DNA from: Maribacter thermophilus
GTDB taxonomy: Bacteria; Bacteroidota; Bacteroidia; Flavobacteriales; Flavobacteriaceae
NCBI RefSeq assembly: GCF_001020565.1
Contig: NZ_LDAS01000001.1
Coordinates: 3,372,520 to 3,436,519, forward strand
Reading direction: 5' to 3'
DNA length: 64,000 bases
Position 1 is the stretch's first letter, and the number at the start of each line of letters is the position of its first letter. This document shows positions 35,447 to 44,231 of the stretch, in pieces. The notes beneath the pieces are model-generated. The model was not told the origin of the DNA and did no database searches. It saw nothing but the letters and a program-made list of their open reading frames with translations. The translations under genes were made by a program, and so were the position numbers.

Positions 35447-37819
35447 CTATTCTAATTCACTAGAAGACAAAGCCCATGAGAATACCGATAGGTCGGCACC
35501 TACACCTTCGCTTGCTTCTGCAGCACTTGTTATTGCGCTAGCGTTATCTGTGAATTTGGTTTCGTCTCCGGCAGTATAATCACCGGCAAAAGTACCTGCT
35601 AGTGTAGCTCCTTCTGGAAGAACTATTTCCCAGTTAGAGAAAGAGATACGATCGGCAGTAAGTTCGGTAGCCGAATCTGCGCCACTGATATTCACGGTTG
35701 ATTCTGCTGAGAATCCGTATGCCAAAACATTGTTTAGGTTGGCGATTAGTCCGTCTCTTAGGTCGGCGTACTTACTAGAAGTTTGCGCACCGATAAGGGT
35801 AATGTTCTCCATAGTGAATCCACCTTCGGTTGTAGCACTTCCTTCCGGACCGTCAAGCTCAAGACCTGTACCGGATTCGCCGCCCATGATTACAACACCG
35901 TTGGATAGGGTACCGCTCCATGCCTGATCGGCATCGAAACCGTCATCGCCCTGTGACCAAACGATGGCATTGGTAACATCTACGGTTCCACCGAACCATT
36001 CGATACCGTCATCTTGGTTGGCAACAACTTCTATGTTTTCTATTACCGTACCGGAACCAACACCACCAAGGGTCAAACCGTTGATTTCGTTATCCTGTCC
36101 TATGGTAATACCACCATGACGAATAGATATGTATTTAAGGATACCGGAGTTGTCCGCAGGATCCGTACCACCGTACTGTCCGTATGCTTCATCGGCAGGC
36201 AACCCTTCTATTTGTGCCGTTTCCAAGTCTCCGTTTACCGATATAGGGGCTTTGCCTAAAACGATAACACCTCCCCAAAGACCTGTGTCACTAGCTCCAA
36301 GGGTGCCTGTGGTCTCACCTTGAGAGATACCGTCCAATACAGAAGTGAATATAATTGGATTGCTGGCGGTTCCTTCCGCTATCAGTTTAGCTCCTTGGTC
36401 GATTACTAGGGCAGATGCAAGAGACTCCAACCCTTCTTCACCTTTAATTATGGTACCGGCCTCTATGGTAAGGGTTACACCTTCGTTTACAACTACCCTA
36501 CCGTCTAATATGTAAATGTTTTCAGCTGTCCAGGTTTCATCAGAGTTGATAACGCCTGTTTTTGTAATACTGATTCCTGTTGGGGTAACAGGGATTGCTT
36601 GTTTACTAGCGGCCAAAGTCCATGAAAATGCATCGATATTGGCACCTGTAGTTCCTGTTCCTACGGCAGTAGCATTGTCGGTAAACTTAGTTTCGTCACC
36701 TTCGTTATAATCTCCGGCAAAAACATCACCGATAACCATTCCTTCCGGAAGAATCATTTCCCAGTTAGAGAATGTGATACGGTCGGCAGCAAGTTCGGTA
36801 GCTGAATCTTCACCACTGATACTTACGGTTGATTCTTCTGAAAATCCGTAAGCGAATACATTGTTTAGGTTAGCGATTAGTCCGTCCCTTAGGTCGGCGT
36901 ACTTACTAGAAGTTTCCGCACCGATAAGGGTAATGTTCTCCATAGTGAATCCACCTTCGGTTGTGGCACTACCTTCGGGGCCGTCAAGTTCCAGACCTGT
37001 ACCGGATTCGGTGCCCATTACGACAACACCGTTAGAAAGAGTACCGCTCCATGCCTGATCGGCATCGAAACCGTCATCGCCCTGTGACCATACCAAAGCG
37101 TTGGTAACATCTACGGTTCCACCGAACCATTCGATACCGTCATCTTGGTTGGCAACAACTTCAATGTTTTCTATTACTGTACCGGAACCTACACCACCAA
37201 GGGTCAAACCGTTGATTTCGTTGTCCTGTCCTATGGTGATACCACCATGACGAATAGATATGTATTTAAGGATACCGGAGTTGTCCGCAGGATCCGTACC
37301 ACCGTACTGTCCGTAAGATTCATCGGCAGGCAACCCTTCTATCTGTGCCGTTTCCAAGTCTCCGTTAACTGATATAGGGGCTTTTCCTAAGATGATGATC
37401 CCTCCCCAAAGACCGGTATCGCCGGTACCTAGAGTACCTGTGGTCTCACCTTGAGAGATACCGTCCAATACAGAAGTGAATATAATTGGTTGACTGGCAG
37501 TACCTTCCGCTATCAGTTTACCTCCTTGGTCGATTACTAGGGCAGATGCAAGAGACTCCAACCCTTCTTCACCTTTAATTATGGTACCGGCCTCGATGGT
37601 AAGAGTAACACCTTCATCTACAACTACCCTGCCGTCTAATATGTAAATATTCTCGGCTTCCCATGTTTGGTCTTCTGTTAAAACGCCAGTTAAGGTTATT
37701 ACTTCTCCAGTAGGTTCTCCTGGATCGTCATCCGTTATAATAGGATCATTATCATCACTACTACATGAGACGAGAGCAAATGACGCAATTGTCAATAAAG
37801 AGAAAATTAATTTTTTCAT
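35447..37819 (-). CDS. Surface lipoprotein with two nearly identical beta-helix-like repeats
   Basis: 790 residues. Lipobox LVSC (Cys19) followed by SSDDND, an acidic context like the surface-export signal of Bacteroidota lipoproteins. Two units of 377 residues follow; in the core (AENIYILDGRVVV to LRDGLIANLNN) I count about a dozen differences over ~265 residues. The repeated strands and turns (GTIIKGEEG, ITIGQDNEINGLTLGG, WFGGTVDVTNA) look like a right-handed parallel beta-helix. From memory such proteins are widespread in Bacteroidota and sometimes mislabelled multidrug transporter; it has no membrane helices. Start is the ATG at 37819. Confidence 0.85.
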   Translation of the reverse strand: MKKLIFSLLTIASFALVSCSSDDNDPIITDDDPGEPTGEVITLTGVLTEDQTWEAENIYILDGRVVVDEGVTLTIEAGTIIKGEEGLESLASALVIDQGGKLIAEGTASQPIIFTSVLDGISQGETTGTLGTGDTGLWGGIIILGKAPISVNGDLETAQIEGLPADESYGQYGGTDPADNSGILKYISIRHGGITIGQDNEINGLTLGGVGSGTVIENIEVVANQDDGIEWFGGTVDVTNALVWSQGDDGFDADQAWSGTLSNGVVVMGTESGTGLELDGPEGSATTEGGFTMENITLIGAETSSKYADLRDGLIANLNNVFAYGFSEESTVSISGEDSATELAADRITFSNWEMILPEGMVIGDVFAGDYNEGDETKFTDNATAVGTGTTGANIDAFSWTLAASKQAIPVTPTGISITKTGVINSDETWTAENIYILDGRVVVNEGVTLTIEAGTIIKGEEGLESLASALVIDQGAKLIAEGTASNPIIFTSVLDGISQGETTGTLGASDTGLWGGVIVLGKAPISVNGDLETAQIEGLPADEAYGQYGGTDPADNSGILKYISIRHGGITIGQDNEINGLTLGGVGSGTVIENIEVVANQDDGIEWFGGTVDVTNAIVWSQGDDGFDADQAWSGTLSNGVVIMGGESGTGLELDGPEGSATTEGGFTMENITLIGAQTSSKYADLRDGLIANLNNVLAYGFSAESTVNISGADSATELTADRISFSNWEIVLPEGATLAGTFAGDYTAGDETKFTDNASAITSAAEASEGVGADLSVFSWALSSSELE
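35540..36540 (-). repeat. Long direct repeat, C-terminal copy
   Basis: Pairs with 36671-37671 at an offset of 1131 bp (377 codons). Exact blocks of about 60 bases occur, for example 35970-36032. Confidence 0.85.
36671..37671 (-). repeat. Long direct repeat, N-terminal copy
   Basis: Second member of the 1131-bp-offset pair inside the lipoprotein gene; the block at 37101-37163 matches 35970-36032. Confidence 0.85.
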
Positions 37820-37950
37820 TGTGTTACTACTTAGTTTCATTAATTGTATGTTTTGGGCATTTGTGAAATACCCGTTTGTTGAACAACGCAAAGAAACTGG
37901 TAGAAGGTAAATGTGGGGTTACGTCCATATTAAACCTTTATTTTATTAAT

Positions 37951-37966
37951 GTTACCTAAACGTTAC
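37951..37966. promoter_or_regulatory. Candidate PhoB-type direct repeats between the lipoprotein and phoB genes
   Basis: GTTACctaaacGTTAC: two GTTAC units exactly 11 bp apart, with another GTTAC at 37918-37922 (33 bp = 3 x 11 upstream). PhoB-class regulators bind 11-bp-phased direct repeats, so this is a plausible binding site for the adjacent regulator. Confidence 0.4.
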
Positions 37967-37990
37967 TACATTAAATCAATGTTAAGCCAC

Positions 37991-38020
37991 TTTGTAGTAA
38001 TTGGATTATCTGTACTTTTG
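37991..38020 (+). promoter_or_regulatory. Promoter of the PhoB/PhoR-like operon
   Basis: TTTG (37991-37994), 18-bp spacer, TACTTTTG (38013-38020): both Bacteroidota sigma-A elements with normal spacing; ATG 25 bases on. Confidence 0.7.
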
Positions 38021-38045
38021 ATAAAATAACCTCACACTTTAAACC

Positions 38046-38732
38046 ATGAAAAAGAAGGATATTAAGATATTATTGGTTGATGATGAGCCAGATATTCTAG
38101 AAATTGTTAGTTATAACCTATCTGCAGAAGGCTACGAAGTAATCACGGCCAAAAATGGTGCGGATGGTGTTGCCAAGGCGAAAAAAAAGCAGCCCCATCT
38201 TATTATATTGGATGTAATGATGCCAGAAATGGACGGTATAGAAGCTTGCGAGATCATGCGTAAAACACCGGGCCTTGAACATTCTATTATTACCTTTTTA
38301 ACGGCTAGGGGCGAAGATTACTCCCAAGTAGCCGGTTTTGATGCGGGGGCAGACGATTATATTACAAAACCTATTAAGCCAAAAGTTTTGGTAAGCAAGG
38401 TAAATGCCTTACTCAGAAGAATGGTAAAGGGTGATGCTCCACAAGAAGATATAACCAAAGTAGGTGATATTGTGATCAACAGAGAGGAGTACAAGATAAT
38501 TAACAAAGGAGAGGAAATAATTCTTCCTCGAAAAGAGTTTGAGCTTTTGGCATTACTTACATCAAAACCAAGCAAAGTGTTTAAGAGAGAGGTAATCTTG
38601 GACAAGGTTTGGGGCAATGAAGTAGTGGTTGGTGGTCGTACCATTGATGTACACATTAGAAAATTACGCGAGAAGATCGGGGAAGACCACTTTAAAACGG
38701 TTAAGGGTGTAGGGTATAAGTTTGTTCTTTAA
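38046..38732 (+). CDS. OmpR/PhoB-family response regulator
   Basis: 228 residues. The receiver domain has the acidic pocket VDDEPD, the phosphorylated Asp56 in LDVMMPEMDG and Lys108 in YITKPIKP. The C-terminal winged helix (about 130-228) contains LPRKEFELLALLTS and GGRTIDVHIRKLREKIG, the recognition helix region of PhoB-like DNA-binding domains. It overlaps the kinase start by one base, so the pair is coupled. The likeness to PhoB is strong, but a phosphate signal is inferred only. Confidence 0.9.
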   Translation: MKKKDIKILLVDDEPDILEIVSYNLSAEGYEVITAKNGADGVAKAKKKQPHLIILDVMMPEMDGIEACEIMRKTPGLEHSIITFLTARGEDYSQVAGFDAGADDYITKPIKPKVLVSKVNALLRRMVKGDAPQEDITKVGDIVINREEYKIINKGEEIILPRKEFELLALLTSKPSKVFKREVILDKVWGNEVVVGGRTIDVHIRKLREKIGEDHFKTVKGVGYKFVL

Positions 38733-39793
38733 TGGCGGTACGTTCAAGAAAATCATATAGGTTTGCCTTTCGTTCGGCATTGTTCATCGGTTTCTTGACT
38801 TTTTTCGTTTTTGGAATACTGCTATGGCAATTTCAATTCCTAAATTGGCCATTGTTGGTATTGGCTACCGTGCTGGTTTTTCTAGGGGCTTTTGTTTTTT
38901 TACAGTTTCGGATAGAGCGTTTTATATATAAGCGTATTAGAAAAATTTACGATGATGTAGCTTTGTTGGAGTCCAGTTCCCTGGCCCCCGATCCCATAAC
39001 TACAGATATGCGCACCCTTACTGCGGAGATCGAAAAATTCGCCCAGGACAAAAAAATAGAAATAGATACCCTAAAAATTAGAGAGGAGTATAGAAAGGAT
39101 TTTTTAGGCAATGTATCTCACGAATTAAAAACACCGTTGTTTACGGCACAAGGTTATCTTGAAACACTTTTGGACGGTGCCATCGAGGACAAGAATATTA
39201 GAAAAAAATACATTTCAAGAGCCAATAAGGCAGTAGACAGACTTATCTATATTGTTAAGGATCTAGATCTCATTACCAAGTTAGAGGTAGGTGAACTGAG
39301 CTTGCAAAAAGAAGATTTTAATATTATCGAATTGATCCAAAATGTGTTTGACCTTCTGGAAATGAAGGCGGCCAAGAAAAATATAGTATTGACTTTTGAT
39401 CTTGCATATAAAGATCCCATTATGGTCTATGCCGATAAGGAAAAAATTCAACAAGTATTGACCAACCTTTTGGTAAATTCCATTAAGTATGGTAATAATA
39501 ATGGTACGACCGAGGTAAGTGTAGAAAACTTGATAAAGAACAAGGTGATCGTACGGGTGACCGATAATGGAGAAGGAATTCCGGCACAGCACATTCACCG
39601 TTTGTTCGAACGTTTTTATAGGGTAGACCCAAGTGGTAATCGAAAAGAAGGAGGGTCTGGCTTGGGCCTCTCCATTGTTAAACATGTAATAGAGGCACAC
39701 GGAGAAAAAATATATGTAGAAAGTTCAGAAGACGTAGGTTCTGAATTTTCCTTTACCCTCGAAAAAAGCAAAACCCAAAATACTGCGACATAA
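38732..39793 (+). CDS. PhoR-like sensor histidine kinase
   Basis: 353 residues. Two membrane helices near the N-terminus (about 13-35 and 40-60) with almost no periplasmic loop, as in PhoR. The H-box is FLGNVSHELKTPLFTAQGY; ATP-binding boxes are NLLVNSIKYG, VTDNGEGIP and GGSGLGLSIVK. The short periplasmic part suggests sensing through a membrane partner, as PhoR does through PstSCAB/PhoU; none of those genes is here. The partner is the regulator immediately upstream. Confidence 0.9.
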   Translation: MAVRSRKSYRFAFRSALFIGFLTFFVFGILLWQFQFLNWPLLVLATVLVFLGAFVFLQFRIERFIYKRIRKIYDDVALLESSSLAPDPITTDMRTLTAEIEKFAQDKKIEIDTLKIREEYRKDFLGNVSHELKTPLFTAQGYLETLLDGAIEDKNIRKKYISRANKAVDRLIYIVKDLDLITKLEVGELSLQKEDFNIIELIQNVFDLLEMKAAKKNIVLTFDLAYKDPIMVYADKEKIQQVLTNLLVNSIKYGNNNGTTEVSVENLIKNKVIVRVTDNGEGIPAQHIHRLFERFYRVDPSGNRKEGGSGLGLSIVKHVIEAHGEKIYVESSEDVGSEFSFTLEKSKTQNTAT

Positions 39794-39818
39794 CAATAAG
39801 TACACTCTGCAATTTTCT

Positions 39819-39826
39819 TAGATTTG
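39819..39826 (+). promoter_or_regulatory. -7 element (TAGATTTG) of trmB
   Basis: Exact TAnnTTTG, 21 bases before the GTG start at 39848. Confidence 0.55.
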
Positions 39827-39847
39827 CCGTTTTAGAACGGTACTAAA

Positions 39848-40516
39848 GTGGGAAGTAAAAATAAGCTTAAGAGATTTAAGGAAAACGAAACCTTTAAGAA
39901 TGTAATTCAACCTACCAGGGAAGAAATTCAAAAAGGTTTTTCGTTGAAGGGTCGTTGGCGCGAACATTTTAAAAACGACCATCCGATTGTTTTAGAGTTG
40001 GGCTGTGGAAAAGGTGAATATACGGTAGGCCTGGCAAGAAAAAACAAGGATAAGAATTTTATTGGTATAGATATTAAAGGGGCCAGGTTCTGGAGAGGTG
40101 CAAAGACAGCTTTGGAAGAAAATTTGCCAAATGTTGCTTTTTTGAGAACGCAAATAGAATTGGTAGACCTTTTGTTCGGCGAAAACGAGGTGTCCGAAAT
40201 ATGGATAACCTTTCCGGATCCACAAATCAAGTACAAACGTACCAAGCATAGAATGACCAATAAAGAGTTTTTAAGTAAGTATAAAAAAATACTGAACCCT
40301 GCAGGAACGGTCAACCTAAAAACCGATAGTGAGTTTATGCACGGGTATACCCTAGGACTTTTGCACGGTCTTGGTCTAGAGGTTATCTATGCCAACCATG
40401 ATGTGTACAAGAACGAAGGGAGTCCTAAAGAAGTTCTTGAAATTCAAACTTTCTATGAAAATCAGTATCTTGAAAAAGGGAAGCCTATAACCTATGTCAA
40501 GTTTAAGGTAAACTGA
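39848..40516 (+). CDS. trmB: tRNA (guanine-N7-)-methyltransferase
   Basis: 222 residues. It makes m7G46 in the variable loop of tRNA using S-adenosylmethionine. The SAM site is LELGCGKGEYTVGLA, and the TrmB-specific WITFPDPQIKYKRTKHR segment holds the catalytic Asp and RNA-binding residues. Start is a GTG; no in-frame ATG precedes the SAM motif. First of three closely spaced genes (4 and 11 bp gaps) with the LysE-type exporter and the ATL gene. Confidence 0.95.
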   Translation: MGSKNKLKRFKENETFKNVIQPTREEIQKGFSLKGRWREHFKNDHPIVLELGCGKGEYTVGLARKNKDKNFIGIDIKGARFWRGAKTALEENLPNVAFLRTQIELVDLLFGENEVSEIWITFPDPQIKYKRTKHRMTNKEFLSKYKKILNPAGTVNLKTDSEFMHGYTLGLLHGLGLEVIYANHDVYKNEGSPKEVLEIQTFYENQYLEKGKPITYVKFKVN

Positions 40517-40520
40517 TTTT

Positions 40521-41150
40521 ATGCAACAGATACTAACTTTGCTCTTTTTTACTTTTGGTGCTGCTTTTTTGGCATCGTTACCACCTGGCCTACTAAATCT
40601 GAATGCCGCCAAAGCCAGTGTGGAGAAAGGAAAAGCGAACGGAGTTATGTTCGGTCTTGGGGTCGCTGTCGCCGTAATGATGCAGACCTATGTAGCCGTT
40701 AGAATCGCAAAATACATATTAAGAAACCAGCATGTTGTAGAAGTATTGCTGCAAATAGCCATCGTATTGTTTTTTGTACTGGCTATTTTCTTTTTTATAA
40801 AGGGAAGAAAGCAACGTCAGAGAGAAATAGTTTTGGTAGAGGGAAAAAAACGTAACAGCTTCTCCAGAGGCGTTTTTTTGGCGCTTATAAATTTATTGGC
40901 AATACCTTATTATAGCGGGTTGAACACGGTATTTCACGGGCAAGGTTTTATGACCTATGCCTTAGAGGATGAGGTCGTATTTATACTTGCTGCAGGGGGC
41001 GGTACTTTTTTGGCTATGTATCTTTATGTCTTCTATTTTGATAAAATGGAAAAAAAGACCAGTACATTCTCTAAAAACAGTAATTATATTTTAAGTGCTT
41101 TGATGGTGCTTTTGTTCGTAATTACCTGTATAAGATTTTTTAATCGTTAG
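40521..41150 (+). CDS. LysE-family transporter
   Basis: 209 residues with about six membrane helices and the family opening FLASLPPGLLNLNAAKASVEKG, in which PPGLLNLN matches the PGP/N signature region of LysE/RhtB. These proteins export amino acids or related small molecules across the inner membrane. Substrate unknown. A basic loop (KGRKQRQREI) separates the helix bundles. Probably co-transcribed with trmB. Confidence 0.85.
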   Translation: MQQILTLLFFTFGAAFLASLPPGLLNLNAAKASVEKGKANGVMFGLGVAVAVMMQTYVAVRIAKYILRNQHVVEVLLQIAIVLFFVLAIFFFIKGRKQRQREIVLVEGKKRNSFSRGVFLALINLLAIPYYSGLNTVFHGQGFMTYALEDEVVFILAAGGGTFLAMYLYVFYFDKMEKKTSTFSKNSNYILSALMVLLFVITCIRFFNR

Positions 41151-41161
41151 TAAAGAAGACC

Positions 41162-41500
41162 ATGAAACCTGAAAATGAAAATTTCTTCGAAAAAGTATAT
41201 CAGGTAGCAAGGTTGATACCCGAAGGTCGTGTAACTTCATATGGGGCCATAGCTAAATATTTAGGGGCTGCCCGTAGTGCAAGAATGGTGGGATGGGCAT
41301 TGAACGGTTCAAAAAAAAAGGAGGATGTACCTGCCCATAGAGTTGTGAACAAAGCAGGATTGCTCACTGGAAAACATCATTTTGAAGGTACCAGTCTAAT
41401 GCAACAACTGTTAGAAAGTGAAGGTGTCGAAGTAATCGACAACCAAGTACAACATTTGGAAAGATATTTCTGGGATCCGTTTGTAGAGCTAAATAAATAA
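41162..41500 (+). CDS. Alkyltransferase-like protein (ATL; active-site Cys replaced by Ala)
   Basis: 112 residues, matching the C-terminal DNA-binding domain of O6-alkylguanine-DNA alkyltransferases: IPEGRVTSYGAIAKYLG, the Arg-finger and helix-turn-helix region SARMVGWALNG, then VPAHRVVNKAG. The reactive motif is PAHRV instead of PCHRV, so Ala58 replaces the alkyl acceptor. Known ATLs bind and flag O6-alkylguanine for nucleotide excision repair without repairing it. Third gene of the trmB cluster. Confidence 0.9.
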   Translation: MKPENENFFEKVYQVARLIPEGRVTSYGAIAKYLGAARSARMVGWALNGSKKKEDVPAHRVVNKAGLLTGKHHFEGTSLMQQLLESEGVEVIDNQVQHLERYFWDPFVELNK

Positions 41501-41520
41501 CCCTTTCTTATAGGTGCTTA

Positions 41521-42867
41521 CTACTCAAAAGTAAGTGTAAACACGGTGTTTTTTTCTGATATTACATGAATATTTCCTCCGTGCAGTCTCATGATCTGTT
41601 TAGACAAGCTTAGCCCAATACCCGTACCTGTGTTTTTGGTGGTAAAGAACGGAACAAAGATTTCGTTTATCAATTCTTGAGGTATACCAGCTCCGTTATC
41701 GTAGACCTGAATAAATTTCTTGTTCATTTCATTAATACCAGCAATAAGCCTGATGGTTCCGTTTTCTTGCCCTTCTAAAGATTGTTTTGCATTTTTTCCA
41801 AGGTTTAAGAGCACTTGCGATATTTGTTTTTGATCCACATAGAGTTCCAAATCTTCTGGAGCAACCAAAATTTCGATTTTTAGGTTTTCGGGGTCGGTTT
41901 GTTCTAGAAGTAACAGTTTCACCCTTTCAAGTAGTTTGTGGGCAGGAATCAGTTCTTTGTCCGGTTCCGGAACACTTAAGAAGGTACGGTAAGATTTTAC
42001 AAAACTCATAAGGTCGGATCCTTGGTCTTTTATGACCTCCAGGCCTTTTACGGTGTTTTTAATTTGGTCTTCTCCAAAATCTGAAGGTGCTAATAACACG
42101 TTTCCCTTTTTGTAATATCTAAGAATGGATTCTGAAATGGAAGTGATAGGGGTAATCGTATTCATGATCTCATGGGTTAATACCCGTATCAATTTTACCC
42201 ACGAATCTGTTTCTTTTTGATCTAGTTCTTTATGGATGTCATGTACCACCACTAACAATAATTTTTCTTCCTCAATAGTAATGGGAGTACATTTTAAACT
42301 TAGGTCTCTCTTTCCTCTTTCATTTCCTAATTGGTAAATGGTATTGTCAAAAGGTTGCAGGTCTTTAAAAAGGTTGTATAGCTCTTGATCTACCTGAATT
42401 AATTGTTTTATATGGTTAAGGGGCCTATAATTCAATAAGTGCTGTACCGTCGGATTGGCAAAAAGAATATGTCCTTTGTCGTTTATAGTGAAAATACCGA
42501 TATCCGCTTGCTTTAATATTTCTTGGTAGTACTGCTCTTGGGCCTGCTTTTTTAGATGGATATCTTGGATCATGCTATTGAGCATATTGAGGCTATGATT
42601 TAATTCCTCCAAAGATTTTACGCTTAATTTTTCTGGAAAGCGCAACGTAAAATCTTCATTTTTAATGGCATCGAAAAAATAGGCTATTTTTCTATTGGTC
42701 TGGTTCACATGGCTGATCAGGGCAGAAGTTTGCGCAATTATGATCAGTATACCAATGGCACAGACAATGTATTGCCCCTTAAAGAAAAAGTAGGTGGAAG
42801 CCACAATGGTCAATACCATGAGCACAATGCGAAAAACCAACTGTAAATAAATGTTACGGCTTACCAT
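41521..42867 (-). CDS. NtrB-like sensor histidine kinase
   Basis: 448 residues. Two N-terminal membrane helices (about 8-27 and 31-50), a HAMP-like linker, a PAS domain (about 105-215), then the H-box RVLTHEIMNTITPITS. ATP-binding motifs are NLGKNAKQSLEG, YDNGAGIPQEL and NTGTGIGLSLSKQ. It starts one base inside the stop of the NtrC-like gene, so the two are translationally coupled and form a pair. The cluster on the other strand is the probable target. Signal unknown. Confidence 0.9.
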   Translation of the reverse strand: MVSRNIYLQLVFRIVLMVLTIVASTYFFFKGQYIVCAIGILIIIAQTSALISHVNQTNRKIAYFFDAIKNEDFTLRFPEKLSVKSLEELNHSLNMLNSMIQDIHLKKQAQEQYYQEILKQADIGIFTINDKGHILFANPTVQHLLNYRPLNHIKQLIQVDQELYNLFKDLQPFDNTIYQLGNERGKRDLSLKCTPITIEEEKLLLVVVHDIHKELDQKETDSWVKLIRVLTHEIMNTITPITSISESILRYYKKGNVLLAPSDFGEDQIKNTVKGLEVIKDQGSDLMSFVKSYRTFLSVPEPDKELIPAHKLLERVKLLLLEQTDPENLKIEILVAPEDLELYVDQKQISQVLLNLGKNAKQSLEGQENGTIRLIAGINEMNKKFIQVYDNGAGIPQELINEIFVPFFTTKNTGTGIGLSLSKQIMRLHGGNIHVISEKNTVFTLTFE

Positions 42868-44231
42868 TATTTTTCTAACTTTTTTAACTTGTTATATAAG
42901 GTTTGCCTAGAAACCCCCAATTGTTCCGCTGCCGCGCTATAATTACCATTATGCTGATTTAGGGCGTTGGTAATCATCATCAGTTCCATCTCTTCCAATG
43001 TACTTGGCCCGTTTTCTACGGAAACAGAATTTTTTACTTCTAAAAGAAAGTCGGTGGGCTTTAAAACATTCCCTTCACAAAGTATTACCGCTCGCTCTAT
43101 GGTGTGCAATAGCTCCCTTACATTTCCGGGCCAACTGTACGACATTAGTTTTTCTTGGGCCGCTTGGTTCATTTTTAAACCTTGTTTTCCATATTTATTG
43201 ACAAACTTTTTTAAATAAAAATCTGCCAAGACCAGTATATCGTTGTCCCTTTCCCTGAGTGGTGGCACTTCTACACGAATGGTATTGATGCGATATAATA
43301 GATCTTCCCTAAAAAGTCCGTCCGCCACCATTTTGTCCAAGTTACAATTCGTTGCGCATATTAATCTGATGTTTATAAGTATGGGTTTGTTGGAGCCCAC
43401 CCGTACAATCACCCTGTTTTGTATGGCAGACAGCAGTTTTGCTTGCATCTGTAATGACAGGTTTCCTATCTCGTCCAAAAAAAGTGTTCCGCCATTGGCG
43501 GCCTCGAATTTTCCTGCGCGGTCTTCCTTCGCATCTGTAAAAGACCCTTTTACATGTCCGAAAAGTTCACTTTCGAACAGGTTTTCTGAAATAGAGCCCA
43601 TATCTACCGATATAAAAACCTCGTTCTTTCTGATCGATAATCTGTGGAGCTCCCTAGCGATCAATTCTTTTCCGGTACCGTTTTCCCCTGTAACCAATAC
43701 ATTTACATCTGTTTTGGCCACTTTTTGAACAAGGTTTAGCACCGAATTTAAAGCTTTTGAGTTACCTATGATGTAATTCTTGTTTTGGTTGATTACCTGT
43801 TTCAGGTTGTTTTGTTTTTCTTTTAATTGGGTAACCTCTTTTTTTGTTTTTCTAAGCTCATAGGCGGCTTTTACGGTGGTTAGCAATCGTTCATTGTTCC
43901 ACGGTTTTAAGATGAAATCTGAGGCTCCTTCCTTAAGAGCCTCTACGGCTAAATCTATAGCACCATAGGCTGTCATCATTATAACAGAGATATGGGGCGC
44001 TCTTTTTTTTATTTCCCGTAACCAATACAATCCTTCATTTCCTGTGTTTACCCCGGCCGAAAAATTCATGTCCAACAGAATAATATCTATGTTCAAAAAA
44101 TCGGGAAACGATGTTATCTGGTTCGGGTTAGAGATTGTTTGTACACTTTTATATTCGAACTGTAAAAGAATCTCTAAAGCGCTCAGTACACTTTTATTGT
44201 CATCTATAACTAAAATTTTCGCATCGTTCAT
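42867..44231 (-). CDS. NtrC-family sigma-54-dependent response regulator
   Basis: 454 residues: receiver (Asp in IILLDMNFSAG, Lys in FILKPWN), AAA+ domain (about 155-390; Walker A VTGENGTGKE, Walker B GGTLFLDEIGN) and a Fis-type helix-turn-helix (GNYSAAAEQLGVSRQTLYN). The sigma-54-contact loop, normally GAFTGA, is GSFTDA here; I recall GAFTDA in several Bacteroidota relatives, so reduced activity is not certain. Divergent from tolC-like. Upstream of the NtrB-like gene on the same mRNA. Confidence 0.92.
   Translation of the reverse strand: MNDAKILVIDDNKSVLSALEILLQFEYKSVQTISNPNQITSFPDFLNIDIILLDMNFSAGVNTGNEGLYWLREIKKRAPHISVIMMTAYGAIDLAVEALKEGASDFILKPWNNERLLTTVKAAYELRKTKKEVTQLKEKQNNLKQVINQNKNYIIGNSKALNSVLNLVQKVAKTDVNVLVTGENGTGKELIARELHRLSIRKNEVFISVDMGSISENLFESELFGHVKGSFTDAKEDRAGKFEAANGGTLFLDEIGNLSLQMQAKLLSAIQNRVIVRVGSNKPILINIRLICATNCNLDKMVADGLFREDLLYRINTIRVEVPPLRERDNDILVLADFYLKKFVNKYGKQGLKMNQAAQEKLMSYSWPGNVRELLHTIERAVILCEGNVLKPTDFLLEVKNSVSVENGPSTLEEMELMMITNALNQHNGNYSAAAEQLGVSRQTLYNKLKKLEK

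Noticed and set aside
35730..37372. Several plus-strand frames opposite the repeat lipoprotein
   Set aside because: They occur in duplicate at the 1131-bp repeat offset and only mirror the codon pattern of the opposite strand; no start context or domain.
32522..37819. SusC/SusD glycan-uptake pair
   Set aside because: The receptor resembles SusC-type receptors in having the regulatory-like domain, but the lipoprotein is beta-helix-like with none of the SusD helical repeats, and no glycoside hydrolase is near.
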